From Candidatus Woesearchaeota archaeon (GTDB taxonomy: Archaea > Nanobdellota > Nanobdellia > Woesearchaeales > UBA10216): DNA of 42,545 nucleotides. The first letter of the stretch is position 1. Every line of letters starts with the position of its first letter. The notes beneath the pieces were generated by a model that saw only the letters and a program-made list of their open reading frames with translations, had not been told where the DNA came from and did no database searches. The translations under genes were made by a program, and so were the position numbers. The stretch spans positions 1 through 42,545 of the forward strand of contig JACPBZ010000005.1 in NCBI GenBank assembly GCA_016180105.1. The letters are read 5' to 3'. This document shows positions 8,123 through 17,307 of this stretch, piece after piece.

Positions 8123-9364
8123 ATGACAAGAAAGTTTATGATGGCGGCAGCGGCGATTCTGTTGCTTTTCCCCGTGATCGTGGCAGCCGAGAATGCAGTC
8201 ATCATCTCACAGGTGATTTACAGTCCTTCAGGCACCAATTCCGGCGGGGAGGCGGTAGAGCTTTACAACCCCCTGGCTTTTTCTGTAAACATCAGCAATT
8301 GGGTTGTGGCAACCGAAACCTCCCTAACGGATGCGATGCTTCCGCAGGGAGCGATGATTTGCGGCGGATGTTATTATCTTGTCGCTGACGCCAATTGGTC
8401 AAATGCGAAGGATGATGCTGGCTGGCCAAATGCGGATTATGAGGAGGCGATTACCCTGGCTAATTCAGATGCAGGCGTCGCCCTCAAGGACTCAAATGGC
8501 ACGGCAATGGACGCCGTGGGCTGGGGCAATCCCGCAGGCATAGGCTCCGGCCTCTTTGAGGGCTCACCCCACTCTGGCAGCAGCGCAGGCAATTCCCTTA
8601 TGAGAAAGACTGTAAATGGAAGCTATGCTGACAGCAGCAACAATTCAGGGGATTTCATCGACTCTGCTCCAAATTTCCGTAATTCGAGCTCTGTTTCTGC
8701 AGCCGCCAAAGGCGGGGAAATAGCAGTTATGATTGTGGTCGGCGGTTCGGCACCTGTCATCAGTTCCCTTGCCATCTTGGTAGATGATGATTCTTTCATT
8801 ACAGGAAATCAGATTGTCCCTGTTCCGGGAAATAACAGGACAGTAAGCATTGAAGCAACTGTGCACGATTCCAATGGCGCTCCTGACATTGCATCCGTGG
8901 CAATTGCGTTCAACGGCTCTGTCTTCGCAATGTCGAAAAAGGCTGAAGTCAACTCGACTGCGGCAGTTTATTCTGCATCCCTTAATCTTTCAAGCAGCTT
9001 TCCGGCAGGCAGTTACGCCGCAGAACCCGGCGGGACCTATGAGATATCGGGCGACGACTCAGTCTCCACGGTGTCAAACATTACTCTCACTAATGAGGGG
9101 AATGTTCTGTTGGATTTCAATATCTGGGCCACGAATTTCACTTCCGGAAGCAGCCTCATTGAGGCTTCAAGGTTGAGGTATGCCTTTAATGGCAACTACA
9201 ATGATGCCAGCAGTGCAGGTGTGATGTCGAATTCGAAAGTGCAGAAGGACATTAACCTTAAGCCAGGTGCCCGCACGGGCCTGAGCCTTATGCTGGACGT
9301 GCCAATGGCAGCTTCGTCCGGGAACTACTCTGGGAGGATATCGCTGGTCGCGGTGAATGGGTAA
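8123..9364 (+). CDS. Exported protein with lamin-tail (LTD) domain
   Basis: A 413-residue protein with a signal peptide (MTRKFMMAAAAILLLFPVIVAAE). Residues from about 25 to 140 form a lamin-tail domain: VIISQVIYSPSGTNSGGEAVELYNP, then SNWVV, ALKDSNGTAMDAVGWG. Beyond it lies a beta-rich, Ser/Asn-rich region with many N-x-S/T sequons, consistent with a glycosylated surface protein, and no obvious anchor. The next gene starts within its stop codon (taatg), so the pair is one operon. LTD domains are common in exported prokaryotic proteins and often mediate surface or DNA binding; the ligand here is unknown. Confidence 0.8.
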   Translation: MTRKFMMAAAAILLLFPVIVAAENAVIISQVIYSPSGTNSGGEAVELYNPLAFSVNISNWVVATETSLTDAMLPQGAMICGGCYYLVADANWSNAKDDAGWPNADYEEAITLANSDAGVALKDSNGTAMDAVGWGNPAGIGSGLFEGSPHSGSSAGNSLMRKTVNGSYADSSNNSGDFIDSAPNFRNSSSVSAAAKGGEIAVMIVVGGSAPVISSLAILVDDDSFITGNQIVPVPGNNRTVSIEATVHDSNGAPDIASVAIAFNGSVFAMSKKAEVNSTAAVYSASLNLSSSFPAGSYAAEPGGTYEISGDDSVSTVSNITLTNEGNVLLDFNIWATNFTSGSSLIEASRLRYAFNGNYNDASSAGVMSNSKVQKDINLKPGARTGLSLMLDVPMAASSGNYSGRISLVAVNG

Positions 9365-9873
9365 TGAATTTCAGCTTTCTTATTTATTTTTTTCTTTTGC
9401 TTGTTGCAACAGCGGGTAATGCCGGTGCTGCTGGCTTTGGCGTTTCACCTTCCAGCCTTGAATTCAGCCTGAGTGAAGGCTCGGAAGCGTCGCGTCAGCT
9501 CGTGATATTCAACACAGGCAAGGATTCTGTTGATTTCAGCATCTTGGCCTCTCCAAGCATTCGCGTCCGGCCTGAAAGCGGCGAGATAGGGGGCGGGAAA
9601 GCTGCCGCCGCGACAGTAACAGTGATTGGCACAAAAGCTGGTGTTGCAAATGGCGAATTGGCAGTGAGCCTTGGCAGCAGCCGCAATGCCGAAAACCGGG
9701 TGAGCCTTTCATTGGGAACTTCAGTGCCGGTCACGGTGCGTGTTGTCAAGGGCGTGCCGGCCGCAAGCGCTTTTGTTGGCATTCTCGTCTCGGTAGTGAT
9801 TGTTGTTGCCGGATTGGGGGTGTGTATTCCTCTAAGGCAGAATTTGCTTGGCAGGGCCGCAAGGTTTATATAG
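9364..9873 (+). CDS. Exported membrane-anchored beta-sandwich protein
   Basis: A 169-residue protein with an N-terminal signal segment ending near AGAAG, a single Ig-like domain (FGVSPSSLEFSLSEGSEASRQ, typical of NEW3/ASPM-like beta sandwiches) and a C-terminal transmembrane helix (SAFVGILVSVVIVVAGLGVC) with basic residues after it. The topology is therefore outside-domain, membrane, short cytoplasmic tail. Its ATG overlaps the stop of the LTD gene by one base, so the two probably act together at the surface. Function unknown. Confidence 0.75.
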   Translation: MNFSFLIYFFLLLVATAGNAGAAGFGVSPSSLEFSLSEGSEASRQLVIFNTGKDSVDFSILASPSIRVRPESGEIGGGKAAAATVTVIGTKAGVANGELAVSLGSSRNAENRVSLSLGTSVPVTVRVVKGVPAASAFVGILVSVVIVVAGLGVCIPLRQNLLGRAARFI

Positions 9874-9896
9874 ATATTCATATGTATATCTATATT

Positions 9897-10142
9897 ATGG
9901 CGAGGACTATAATGATTGCTGACAGGGTTTATGAGGAACTGAAGAGGGCTAAAGGCAGTGATAAGAGCTTCAGTGAGGTTATAGCTGAGGCGCTTGAGGC
10001 GTCAAAGCCTAAAAAAACCATAGCTGGAGTTTTGAAGTATGCTGGCATCCTTAAGGGTGATACAGAGTACGACGAACTGATGAAGTGGTCAAGAAAGAGA
10101 TGGAAAGAATGGCAGGACAGATCATGGAAAAAATCTGTTTAG
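9897..10142 (+). CDS. VapB-type antitoxin
   Basis: I choose the ATG at 9897 rather than the track start, because a TATA box (TTTATATAG, 9865-9873) lies about 28 nt upstream; this gives 81 residues. MARTIMIADRVYEELKRAKGSDKSFSEVIAEAL is a ribbon-helix-helix-like N-terminus of the archaeal VapB/DUF217 type, followed by a tail (LKYAGILKGDTEYDEL) that would wrap the toxin. It overlaps the downstream PIN toxin gene by 19 bp, the usual toxin-antitoxin layout. An AT-rich near-palindrome (atattcatatgtatatctat) between TATA and start may be the autoregulatory operator. Confidence 0.85.
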   Translation: MARTIMIADRVYEELKRAKGSDKSFSEVIAEALEASKPKKTIAGVLKYAGILKGDTEYDELMKWSRKRWKEWQDRSWKKSV

Positions 10143-10498
10143 ATATCTCCGTATGCATTGATTTGATAAAACGAGGCAATGACGAGGCATTATCTTCTTT
10201 TTCAGCTGCTGAAGCTTTTTTGAGTTCGATGACTCTTTTTGAGTTAAGGCTTAGGACGCGCAACTTGGAAGAGGCCGAATTATTCATTAGTGCATTCGAA
10301 ATATTGGCGTTTGACAAGAAAGCAGCCGAGGAGGCGAGCAACATAGAAAAAGACTTGAAAGAAAGGGGCGCACTGATAGGACGCCAGGACATCTTCATAG
10401 CCGCAACTGCTATGGTAAACAACTGCGCCCTTGCCACATTAAAAGTCAAGGACTTCTCAAGGATTAAGGGGCTCAAGCTAGTTAAACTTCAAGAATAA
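10124..10498 (+). CDS. VapC-type PIN-domain toxin
   Basis: Starting at the ATG at 10124 gives 124 residues (MEKICLDISVCIDLIKRGN), matching the usual N-terminus of VapC with its first catalytic Asp in LDxS. SSMTLFELRLRTRN supplies the conserved Glu, GRQDIFIAATAM the third acidic residue, and ALATLKVKDFSRIKGLKL is the late VKDFxRIxGLK motif. PIN toxins are Mg-dependent RNases that often cut tRNA or rRNA. Its 3' end overlaps the convergent ABCE1 gene by 10 bp. Confidence 0.87.
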   Translation: MEKICLDISVCIDLIKRGNDEALSSFSAAEAFLSSMTLFELRLRTRNLEEAELFISAFEILAFDKKAAEEASNIEKDLKERGALIGRQDIFIAATAMVNNCALATLKVKDFSRIKGLKLVKLQE

Positions 10499-12276
10499 TA
10501 GTATTTGCCTTCCGCTTTCTGTTCCCTGTCGAGCCTGGAGTCTGGCGTGTTTATCCTGGGCCTGTTGGAGTCCTTGTCCCTTCTCAGGGTGATGTTGAGG
10601 CTTTTCAGGAAGTGGTTCATTCCAGTCTCCATCTGGAAGGGGCCGTGCGCTTCCCCATTGACTGCGGGCTCGCCTGAAAACACCATTAGCGTGTCTGAGA
10701 CGTAGTCTATGAGGAGCAGGTCGTGGTCAACCACCACTGCAGTTTTGCCCTGCAGGCTCATCCTTTCCCTGATTGCCTTTGATGCGGCGATGCGCTGCTC
10801 AACGTCGAGGTATGCTGATGGCTCGTCCAGGAGGTATAAGTCTGCATCCTCGGCCAGGCACTTTGCTATCATGACGCGCTGAAGCTCGCCTCCGGAGAGT
10901 TCCTTGAATTTCTTGAGCAGGAGGGGCTCTATTTCAAGCCTTGCCATCAGCTGGGTGTCATTTTGCGCCTTGTCCAGGAAGTTTGTCACCTGGTCTTCTG
11001 GGTTTTGGATGGCTGCGTTTATGTACTGCGGCTTGTATGAAATCGTGACGTTTGCATTCACGTTTCCGGAATCTGGCTTTATCTCGCCCGTAAGCAGCTT
11101 CACGAAGGTTGTCTTGCCAAGCCCGTTTTCGCCCAGTACGCCTGTGACGTGCTTCTTGGGCAGCTCCCCTGCTGGTGCGAGGAGAGTGAATTTTCCAAGT
11201 TTTGTTCTTATGCCATCCCATTTTACCAGGCTCTCCCTCCCGCCGAGTTTTTCTGGTGGCTTTGACTCGAATTTTATTTCGTGCTGCCTGAACCTCATGT
11301 TCTCATCGCGCAAGAATCCCTCGAGGTATGCGTTTATGGCGTTTCTTGTGGGCTTGGGCTTGCTAACTATGCCGTATGCTCCTGATTCGCCGTACATTAT
11401 GTGCACGGTATCGGCCAGGTAATCGAGTATTATGAGGTCGTGCTCTGCCGCCACAACCGAATTTTCCGGCTTGACCAGCGCCCTGATGAATTTTGCCGTG
11501 CTTATTCTTTGCTTTATGTCAAGGAATGATGTTGGCTCGTCGAATATGTAGACGTCTGGGCTCGCGTTGTCTTTTAGCGCGGCTGCGGCGATTGCTATTC
11601 TCTGGAGCTCTCCGCCTGAGACTTTGCTTATGTCTGTGTCAAGCACGTTGGTGATTCCAAGCTCGGCAGTGATTGCGGACGTTTTTTTCTCGTCCTTGCA
11701 CACTGCCTGGAGGAGTTTTTTGGCAGTTCCCTTGAACGTGGCTGGAATTGAGTCGACGGCTTGTGGCTTGACTGAGACTTTCAGTTTGCCATCTCGGATT
11801 CTTTCAAAGAATGCCTGGGCTTCTGACCCCCTGAACATCTGGATAAGGGCGTTAATGCTTTCGGCAGCGCTCTTTTTTTCAGTTGCTTTCCCGAAGTTGG
11901 GCTGCAGCATCTGCGCTATGACTTTTATTGCTGAGCTTTTTCCTATCCCGTTGATGCCCAGTATGCCGTTGACTTGGCCAAATAATGGCGCGGGCAGGCT
12001 GAAGAGCTCAAAGCCGTCTGTGCCGAATCGGTGTATGGGCTTGTCCGTGAGTTTCTCCGGCAGCTTGACCATGTGGATTGCGTTAAACGGGCATTTTTTT
12101 ACGGTGATTGATTCTGCATCAGTGCAGACTTCCTCGTTGACCTGCGCCTTGCCATCCGGGCCTATGACGAAGACTTCCTTGCCCATCCTGTTTCCAGGGC
12201 TCACCCTAAGGCAGAGATAACCTCCGCATCCCTGCGGGTTGCACTTGTCCTTCTCGATTACGGCTATGCGTCTCAT
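10489..12276 (-). CDS. ABCE1/Rli1 ribosome-recycling ATPase with a reduced Fe-S domain
   Basis: A 595-residue twin-ATPase that splits terminated ribosomes and bridges to re-initiation. NBD1 has GINGIGKSS, SGGELQRIAIAAA and FDEPTSFLD; NBD2 has GENGLGKTTFVK, SGGELQRVMIA and LDEPSAYLD. The N-terminal domain normally holds eight Cys for two [4Fe-4S] clusters. Here C12, C17, C22 and C62 remain (ligands I, II, III and VIII, by ferredoxin rules cluster 1). Ligand IV is Ser26 in LRVSPGN and ligands VI and VII are lost in VCTDAESITVKKCP, leaving only C51 of the second set. The reading frame is intact and all ATPase motifs are normal, so the gene looks functional with one cluster. See findings. Confidence 0.95.
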   Translation of the reverse strand: MRRIAVIEKDKCNPQGCGGYLCLRVSPGNRMGKEVFVIGPDGKAQVNEEVCTDAESITVKKCPFNAIHMVKLPEKLTDKPIHRFGTDGFELFSLPAPLFGQVNGILGINGIGKSSAIKVIAQMLQPNFGKATEKKSAAESINALIQMFRGSEAQAFFERIRDGKLKVSVKPQAVDSIPATFKGTAKKLLQAVCKDEKKTSAITAELGITNVLDTDISKVSGGELQRIAIAAAALKDNASPDVYIFDEPTSFLDIKQRISTAKFIRALVKPENSVVAAEHDLIILDYLADTVHIMYGESGAYGIVSKPKPTRNAINAYLEGFLRDENMRFRQHEIKFESKPPEKLGGRESLVKWDGIRTKLGKFTLLAPAGELPKKHVTGVLGENGLGKTTFVKLLTGEIKPDSGNVNANVTISYKPQYINAAIQNPEDQVTNFLDKAQNDTQLMARLEIEPLLLKKFKELSGGELQRVMIAKCLAEDADLYLLDEPSAYLDVEQRIAASKAIRERMSLQGKTAVVVDHDLLLIDYVSDTLMVFSGEPAVNGEAHGPFQMETGMNHFLKSLNITLRRDKDSNRPRINTPDSRLDREQKAEGKYYYS

Positions 12277-12355
12277 GGTGTTTTTCGGAAGTTTGCGCCT
12301 TTTTAAATTAATTGTGGGCAGTAGATTTTTATATTCCTTCCAGGCATAAGGGCGT

Positions 12356-13246
12356 ATGAAGCGCTCCTTGATGGATCAGGTTGGCATTCTGCTGCTGAGG
12401 CACGGCTATACTGTCAAGACACTGACTGGCAGCAGCTTTGACATTGTCGCAAGGAGGGATGCCCAGGTAATGCTGATTAAGGTGCTGGAAGACGCGAACA
12501 GCATTACAGAGGACTTCGCGGTCTCGATGCGCAACCTGAGCAGCCATATTGATGCTGCTCCTGTAATCATTGCGGAGAAGGCAGGGCGCAAGCTTGAGGA
12601 CGGTGTTGTTTATTCGAGGTTTGGTGTTTATGCTTTCAATTACGGCACTTTTGGCAGCTGCCTTGCGAGCAGGTTCCCTATCGTGATAAGCACCCGAGCC
12701 GGCTTCACGGCGTCTGTTGTGGGCGAGAAGCTTCGCCATCAGCGTGAAGCGAGAGGTTACTCTCTCGGCGCATTATCCAGGAAGGTAGGCGTTTCAAGGA
12801 GGATGATTTCAAAGTACGAGTCTGACCTCGCCGATGTTTCCCTGAGGAGTGCCATTGCGCTTAACAAGCTTTTTGGTTCTGGCATTTTCAATAAGGTTGA
12901 TGTTTTTGCTGCCGCAAGGGACTCCATTGAAGGGAAGCCCTCCCAGATTGCGCGCAAGTATGGCGAGCTTGGCTTCAGGGCGGCTGACACCAGCAAGGCG
13001 CCCTTTGATGTCGTGGCAAGGCTGCAGCACGAGCTTATCTTGACAGAAGTATCCCCGAGGGTCAATCCCAATCTCGAGTCAATCCAGCAGCTTCTTGGGG
13101 CTGATGCGCTGCTCATAGTTGACCGAAAGTCTGAGTCAAGGGTTCCCAAGGCACAAAAGGCGCTTCCCCTGATTCAGAAGGGCGACTTCCTGGAGATGAA
13201 GTCTGCCAGGGAGCTTATCAGGTTCTTGAGGGAGTTTGAGGACTGA
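12356..13246 (+). CDS. Archaeal HTH-type transcriptional regulator (COG1395-like)
   Basis: A 296-residue protein. The N-terminal 110 residues have a restriction-endonuclease-like look (SFDIVARRDAQVMLIKVLED). Residues about 121-175 are a Cro/CI-type helix-turn-helix: EKLRHQREARGYSLGALSRKVGVSRRMISKYE. This arrangement is the archaeal 'putative HTH-type transcriptional regulatory protein' family. A T-rich TATA element (tttttatatt, near 12327-12336) lies about 25 nt before the ATG. The following gene starts immediately after its stop, so they are co-transcribed. Target genes are unknown. Confidence 0.82.
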   Translation: MKRSLMDQVGILLLRHGYTVKTLTGSSFDIVARRDAQVMLIKVLEDANSITEDFAVSMRNLSSHIDAAPVIIAEKAGRKLEDGVVYSRFGVYAFNYGTFGSCLASRFPIVISTRAGFTASVVGEKLRHQREARGYSLGALSRKVGVSRRMISKYESDLADVSLRSAIALNKLFGSGIFNKVDVFAAARDSIEGKPSQIARKYGELGFRAADTSKAPFDVVARLQHELILTEVSPRVNPNLESIQQLLGADALLIVDRKSESRVPKAQKALPLIQKGDFLEMKSARELIRFLREFED

Positions 13247-13636
13247 ATGAAGCAGGATTATGTTGCCGGTCAGCACGGCCATGTTTTTACATTGACCGGA
13301 GTCGCGAAGGATGGCCTGGACGCCGTGGTTGAGGGGTTGGCGCCAGTAATCGAGATGGCGTCAGTGAGGGATGACGGACGGTCCGTCAATTATCATCTCA
13401 GTGGCAGGGTTGGAAGGAATGGCGAGGGCCATTTTGACCTGACTATCCTGCATAGGAAAATCCCGCAAGTGCAGAATACGATGGTAATGGTCACGTCTGC
13501 TTCTGTCAGGGCAGGAAGTTACGTTGTGGGCAGGGTGAGGCAGGCATTGTCAGATGTTAAGGAGCTCAATATGCCAAGTGACGTGTACTATAGTGAGCAT
13601 GTGCGTGGATTGTTCAACCCTAAGAAAGCTTTATAA
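13247..13636 (+). CDS. Conserved-looking hypothetical protein in operon with the HTH regulator
   Basis: A 129-residue soluble protein whose ATG directly follows the TGA of the regulator gene. I do not recognise the family. It has alternating hydrophobic strands (HVFTLTGV, SVNYHLSGRV, FDLTILHRKI, NTMVMVTSASV), suggesting a small alpha/beta fold, and no signal peptide or membrane segment. Codon use resembles that of its neighbours. Confidence 0.6.
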   Translation: MKQDYVAGQHGHVFTLTGVAKDGLDAVVEGLAPVIEMASVRDDGRSVNYHLSGRVGRNGEGHFDLTILHRKIPQVQNTMVMVTSASVRAGSYVVGRVRQALSDVKELNMPSDVYYSEHVRGLFNPKKAL

Positions 13637-13659
13637 AAACAATTCTTTTGTGCCAGTTT

Positions 13660-15513
13660 ATGGCAAAATCCTCAAGCAAGGGAGAGAGGATAGAAAAGCT
13701 TGTTCCCGACACGTCAGTAATCATAGAGGGTATGGTGAGCCGGAAGATAAAGTCCGGTGAGATTAAGCCCGCAACAGTTCTCATTCACGAGGCCGTGATT
13801 GCCGAGCTTGAGCACCAGGCCAATATGAACAAGACCATTGGCTTTCTTGGCCTTGACGAAATCAAGCATCTGAAGGAGCTTTCTGCGAAGTTTGAGTTTG
13901 AGCTTGCTTTTGCAGGGTTGAGGCCTCACGCTTCTGAGATAAGGAATGCTAGGCTTGGCGAGATTGACGCCCTGATAAGGCAGCTTGCCTTTGAGCAGGA
14001 CGGCACGTTGCTGACTGCTGATAAGGTCCAGGCTGAGGTTGCAAGGGCAAAAAACATTCCTGTCATCTTCGTTGAGATTGAGCAGCTGCAAAGGACCATA
14101 CGCCTTGAAGGCTATTTTGATGATTCCACGATGAGCGTTCACCTTCGCGAGAATGTCGTGCCCAAGGCCAAGAAAGGGATGCCGGGCAACTGGACGTTTG
14201 TCGACATAGGGCCTTCCCAGCTTGCAAGGGAGGAAGTGAAGGAGATGTCCAGGGAGATTATCGAGGAAGCTGGAGTGAGGAAGGATGGCTTTGTGGAGAT
14301 TGAGCGCCCAGGCTCCACCATTGTTCAGCTCGGGGCTTACAGGATTGTCATCACCAGGCCTCCGTTGTCTGATGGCTGGGAGATTACGGCTGTTCGGCCT
14401 GTGAAAAAGCTTTCTATGGATGATTACAAGCTTTCTGACAAGTTAAGGCACCGCATTAAGGAGCAGGCTGAAGGCATACTCATTGCAGGAGCTCCGGGAA
14501 TGGGTAAGAGCACGTTCGCCCAGGCCCTTGCAGAGCATTACGCCGAGCAGGGCAATATAGTGAAGACGGTTGAGGCTCCCAGGGACTTGATGCTGCCTGA
14601 TAACATCACTCAGTATGCCATCAGCCACGCCACGCCGCAGGAAATTCACGACATCCTTCTCTTGTCGAGGCCGGACTACACCGTATTTGATGAGATGCGC
14701 AATACTGCTGACTTCCAGCTTTTTGCAGACCTTCGCCTGGCAGGCATTGGCCTTGCCGGTGTGGTGCACGCGACCAACCCGATTGATGCAATCCAGCGCT
14801 TTGTGGGCAGGATTGAGCTTGGCGTCATTCCCCAGATTGTTGACACCGTGATTTTCATAAGGAACGGCTTTGTCGGAAAGGTCCTCAGCCTGAAGATGAC
14901 TGTCAAGGTGCCGGAGGGCATGACCGAGGCAGACCTGGCGAGGCCGGTTGTCGTGGTGAATGATTTTGAGACAGGCAAGCTTGAGTACGAGCTTTACAGC
15001 TATGGCGAGGAAACAGTTGTGATTCCGGTAAGCAGCCTTGCCAGGAGCAAGAGCCCTGTCCAGCAGTTTGCGGCTTCCGCCATTGAGGCGAAAATGAAGG
15101 AATACGTCAGCAATGCCAAGGTCGAGATGGTATCTGACAGCAAGTGCATTGTTTACGTTCCCGAAAACGAGATTGCGAAGCTGATTGGCAAGGAAGGCAA
15201 GAACATTGCCTCAATTGAGGACCGCCTTGGTGTTGGGATTGACGTGCAGGCCCTCGGGAGCAAGATGGCTGCCGAGGGGGAGGAACGTGACATTGCCTTT
15301 GATGCCAAGATAAGCAAGAAGCACATTGTCTTTTCGGTTGACGGGATTTTCGCTAACAAGAATGTCAATGTCTATGTTGATGGCGATTATGTGATGACGG
15401 CCAATGTTGGCAAGGACGGGGTTTTCAAGATTTCCAGGAAGAACAAGATTGGAAAGCTAATCACCGACGCGGCCAGCACGGGAGATGGGTTGAAGGTTAC
15501 GGTTTCTGGGTGA
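13660..15513 (+). CDS. PIN domain-ATPase-KH domain protein (COG1855, PilT/VirB11-like)
   Basis: I choose the ATG at 13660 (MAKSSSKGERIEKL) because a TATA box (tttataaaaa, 13630-13639) lies about 26 nt upstream; 617 residues. Residues about 10-150 are a PIN nuclease domain (LVPDTSVIIEGM, then VIAELEHQ and LLTADKVQAEVA). The middle is a secretion-type ATPase with Walker A GAPGMGKSTFAQAL and Walker B-like DYTVFDEMRN. The C-terminal part has a KH RNA-binding motif, NEIAKLIGKEGKNIASIEDRLG. The combination is a widespread archaeal family of unknown job, probably RNA processing or ribosome linked. The 3' end overlaps the convergent phosphorylase gene by 17 bp. Confidence 0.9.
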   Translation: MAKSSSKGERIEKLVPDTSVIIEGMVSRKIKSGEIKPATVLIHEAVIAELEHQANMNKTIGFLGLDEIKHLKELSAKFEFELAFAGLRPHASEIRNARLGEIDALIRQLAFEQDGTLLTADKVQAEVARAKNIPVIFVEIEQLQRTIRLEGYFDDSTMSVHLRENVVPKAKKGMPGNWTFVDIGPSQLAREEVKEMSREIIEEAGVRKDGFVEIERPGSTIVQLGAYRIVITRPPLSDGWEITAVRPVKKLSMDDYKLSDKLRHRIKEQAEGILIAGAPGMGKSTFAQALAEHYAEQGNIVKTVEAPRDLMLPDNITQYAISHATPQEIHDILLLSRPDYTVFDEMRNTADFQLFADLRLAGIGLAGVVHATNPIDAIQRFVGRIELGVIPQIVDTVIFIRNGFVGKVLSLKMTVKVPEGMTEADLARPVVVVNDFETGKLEYELYSYGEETVVIPVSSLARSKSPVQQFAASAIEAKMKEYVSNAKVEMVSDSKCIVYVPENEIAKLIGKEGKNIASIEDRLGVGIDVQALGSKMAAEGEERDIAFDAKISKKHIVFSVDGIFANKNVNVYVDGDYVMTANVGKDGVFKISRKNKIGKLITDAASTGDGLKVTVSG

Positions 15514-17281
15514 CTGCCTGGGTTAGGTGGCCATTGCGCTCAAGAGCAGCATTGCCGTGAGTTCCATTTGCGGAATTGGTTTCTTTAATTCTCCAGGCAA
15601 CAGTCATATATTGCCGCAGCATTCTGGTGCTGTGGTACGTTGGTCCAAGTGTGCTTACAATGTATGGCGCCATAGCTTGTTGTCTTCCGGATGAAAAGGC
15701 TTCCTCAGCTCTTCGCAGGCTGGCAACTGTTTCCACGGCATCGTGCCTGTTGTCGCCATTTGTGCTTATGGTGAAGCCCGTGACCCCGTCAATAAGTGGC
15801 CCTTCGAACAGCCATCCTTCCCTGGGGCTGATATTTGGGAGGCCGTTTAAGGCGCCTTTCATGCCGCTTGTGCCTGAAGCTTCCCTTCCAGGCGCCGGAA
15901 ACTGAACTCGGCCATCAACCGCCTTTAATTGGAGTTGGGAGTTTGCTATGCCGTATTCAGGAAGAAACACGTAGGTTATTTTGCCTCCTGTCAGCCTGGT
16001 CAGGGATGCTCCTGCCTCTTGTGCCCTTTGAAGCGACTCCCTTCCTGCAACGTCATTGGGATGCGCTTTTCCGCCCTGAATCACGTTTAATGGCCTGCTG
16101 AGGTTGTCAGCGAGGTATTGCACGAAATCAGGGTTGAATAGTAGGTCGTGCCTCTTGTAAGGTGTTGCCCTTCGTGCGATGTCCACTGTGAACGCATCAG
16201 GGTTTAGATGGATTCCTGTCAGTTCTTGGATTTCCATAAGCGCAGCTTCTTTGCCTTTCACGTGCGCATTCCACATATCAGCCGGGCTTATCCTGCCTGC
16301 AGCCACAAGCGCATCAGGGTCATCGCGCCATCCAGGTCCAATCTTGCTGTCATAAAGCTCAGCCATCTCAGGGGTTACCCAGGTCGGCGGATGAACTGCG
16401 TTGGTTATGTGTCCAAAGTTTCTTCCCGGAAACAGTTGGTTTAGGATAAGCGAATGCTGAAGCGATACTCCAAAGCTGGCCCTGCTGTGGCGCGCGGCCA
16501 GCCAGTTAGTTACCAGGTTTCCGTTTTGGACGCATTCCCAAACTGTTTTGTGGCCATTCATTAGCTGGGGAACTTTCGACCTAAGCATCTCAGCAGAGAC
16601 CATTGGCATTGTGGCTTCCTCAATGCTGTGGTTGAAGAAAATGTTTCGTTCTATCACGTCATCCAGGCTGCCTGATTCCATTAATTGCGGCAGCACAAGC
16701 AACCCTGAATGCCCTTCATTCATGTGATACGTGGCAACCTGAATTCCCAGCCTCTGGAGCATTTTAAAGCCGCCCACTCCAAGCACCAGGCGCTGCAAGT
16801 CACCAATGCTTACACCATTGACTGAGCCATTGTCGTATAATCTATCCGTTATCCTCTTTGCCCAGTCTGGGTTGCCATCAACATCTGTTGTAAGGAATAG
16901 CGTCGTGACCTTGGAACCCTTGCCTGGGATGCCACTTTTAATTTCCAACGTGTATGCGCCGACTTTGAGCTCTGTGCCATCAAAAGGCACGCTTACTATT
17001 TCGGGCTGCTTTACAAGCCCTTGCTCTTCCAGAATCCAGTCTTGGGGCTCTCCAGATTGAGTTGCGTAGCCTTTCTTGGAAAGTTGCGTGAGAAAAATCA
17101 CGTCTGCGCCGTTGTCTGCTGCAGCCTTTTCCGTGTCCCCGGCCAAGATTCCAAGGCCGCCGGCGTAAGTGGGAATCCCCTGCTTAAGGCCTATTTCCTG
17201 GCTTAAGTAAGCTACCGTCATTTTCCCCACAGACTCACTTCTGTCCTTTACGCCACTGCTTGTTTTATAAAATTTGCGCAT
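15497..17281 (-). CDS. Alpha-glucan (glycogen/maltodextrin) phosphorylase, GT35 short archaeal type
   Basis: I choose the ATG at 17281 (MRKFYKTSSG); the track start at 17509 overlaps serS. A second candidate is the Met of MTVAYLSQEIGLKQG, 20 codons in. The protein is 594 residues, shorter than the roughly 800 of classical enzymes but usual for the archaeal/bacterial short form. TYAGGLGILAGDTEKAAAD and YHMNEGHSGLLVLP are active-site motifs, RRATPYKRHDLL binds phosphate, and EASGTSGMKGALNG carries the PLP-lysine region. It releases glucose-1-phosphate from glucans and could feed the sugar-phosphate operon at 1-6 kb. It is divergent from serS with a shared TATA element. Confidence 0.9.
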   Translation of the reverse strand: MRKFYKTSSGVKDRSESVGKMTVAYLSQEIGLKQGIPTYAGGLGILAGDTEKAAADNGADVIFLTQLSKKGYATQSGEPQDWILEEQGLVKQPEIVSVPFDGTELKVGAYTLEIKSGIPGKGSKVTTLFLTTDVDGNPDWAKRITDRLYDNGSVNGVSIGDLQRLVLGVGGFKMLQRLGIQVATYHMNEGHSGLLVLPQLMESGSLDDVIERNIFFNHSIEEATMPMVSAEMLRSKVPQLMNGHKTVWECVQNGNLVTNWLAARHSRASFGVSLQHSLILNQLFPGRNFGHITNAVHPPTWVTPEMAELYDSKIGPGWRDDPDALVAAGRISPADMWNAHVKGKEAALMEIQELTGIHLNPDAFTVDIARRATPYKRHDLLFNPDFVQYLADNLSRPLNVIQGGKAHPNDVAGRESLQRAQEAGASLTRLTGGKITYVFLPEYGIANSQLQLKAVDGRVQFPAPGREASGTSGMKGALNGLPNISPREGWLFEGPLIDGVTGFTISTNGDNRHDAVETVASLRRAEEAFSSGRQQAMAPYIVSTLGPTYHSTRMLRQYMTVAWRIKETNSANGTHGNAALERNGHLTQAVTQKP

Positions 17282-17307
17282 ATAGTTTTCCCAAGTCTTC
17301 TGCAAAA

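Noticed and set aside
8007-8205. N-terminal extension of the membrane methyltransferase in the track
   Set aside because: It would cross the divergent LTD gene start; the ATG at 7920 has a well-placed TATA box.
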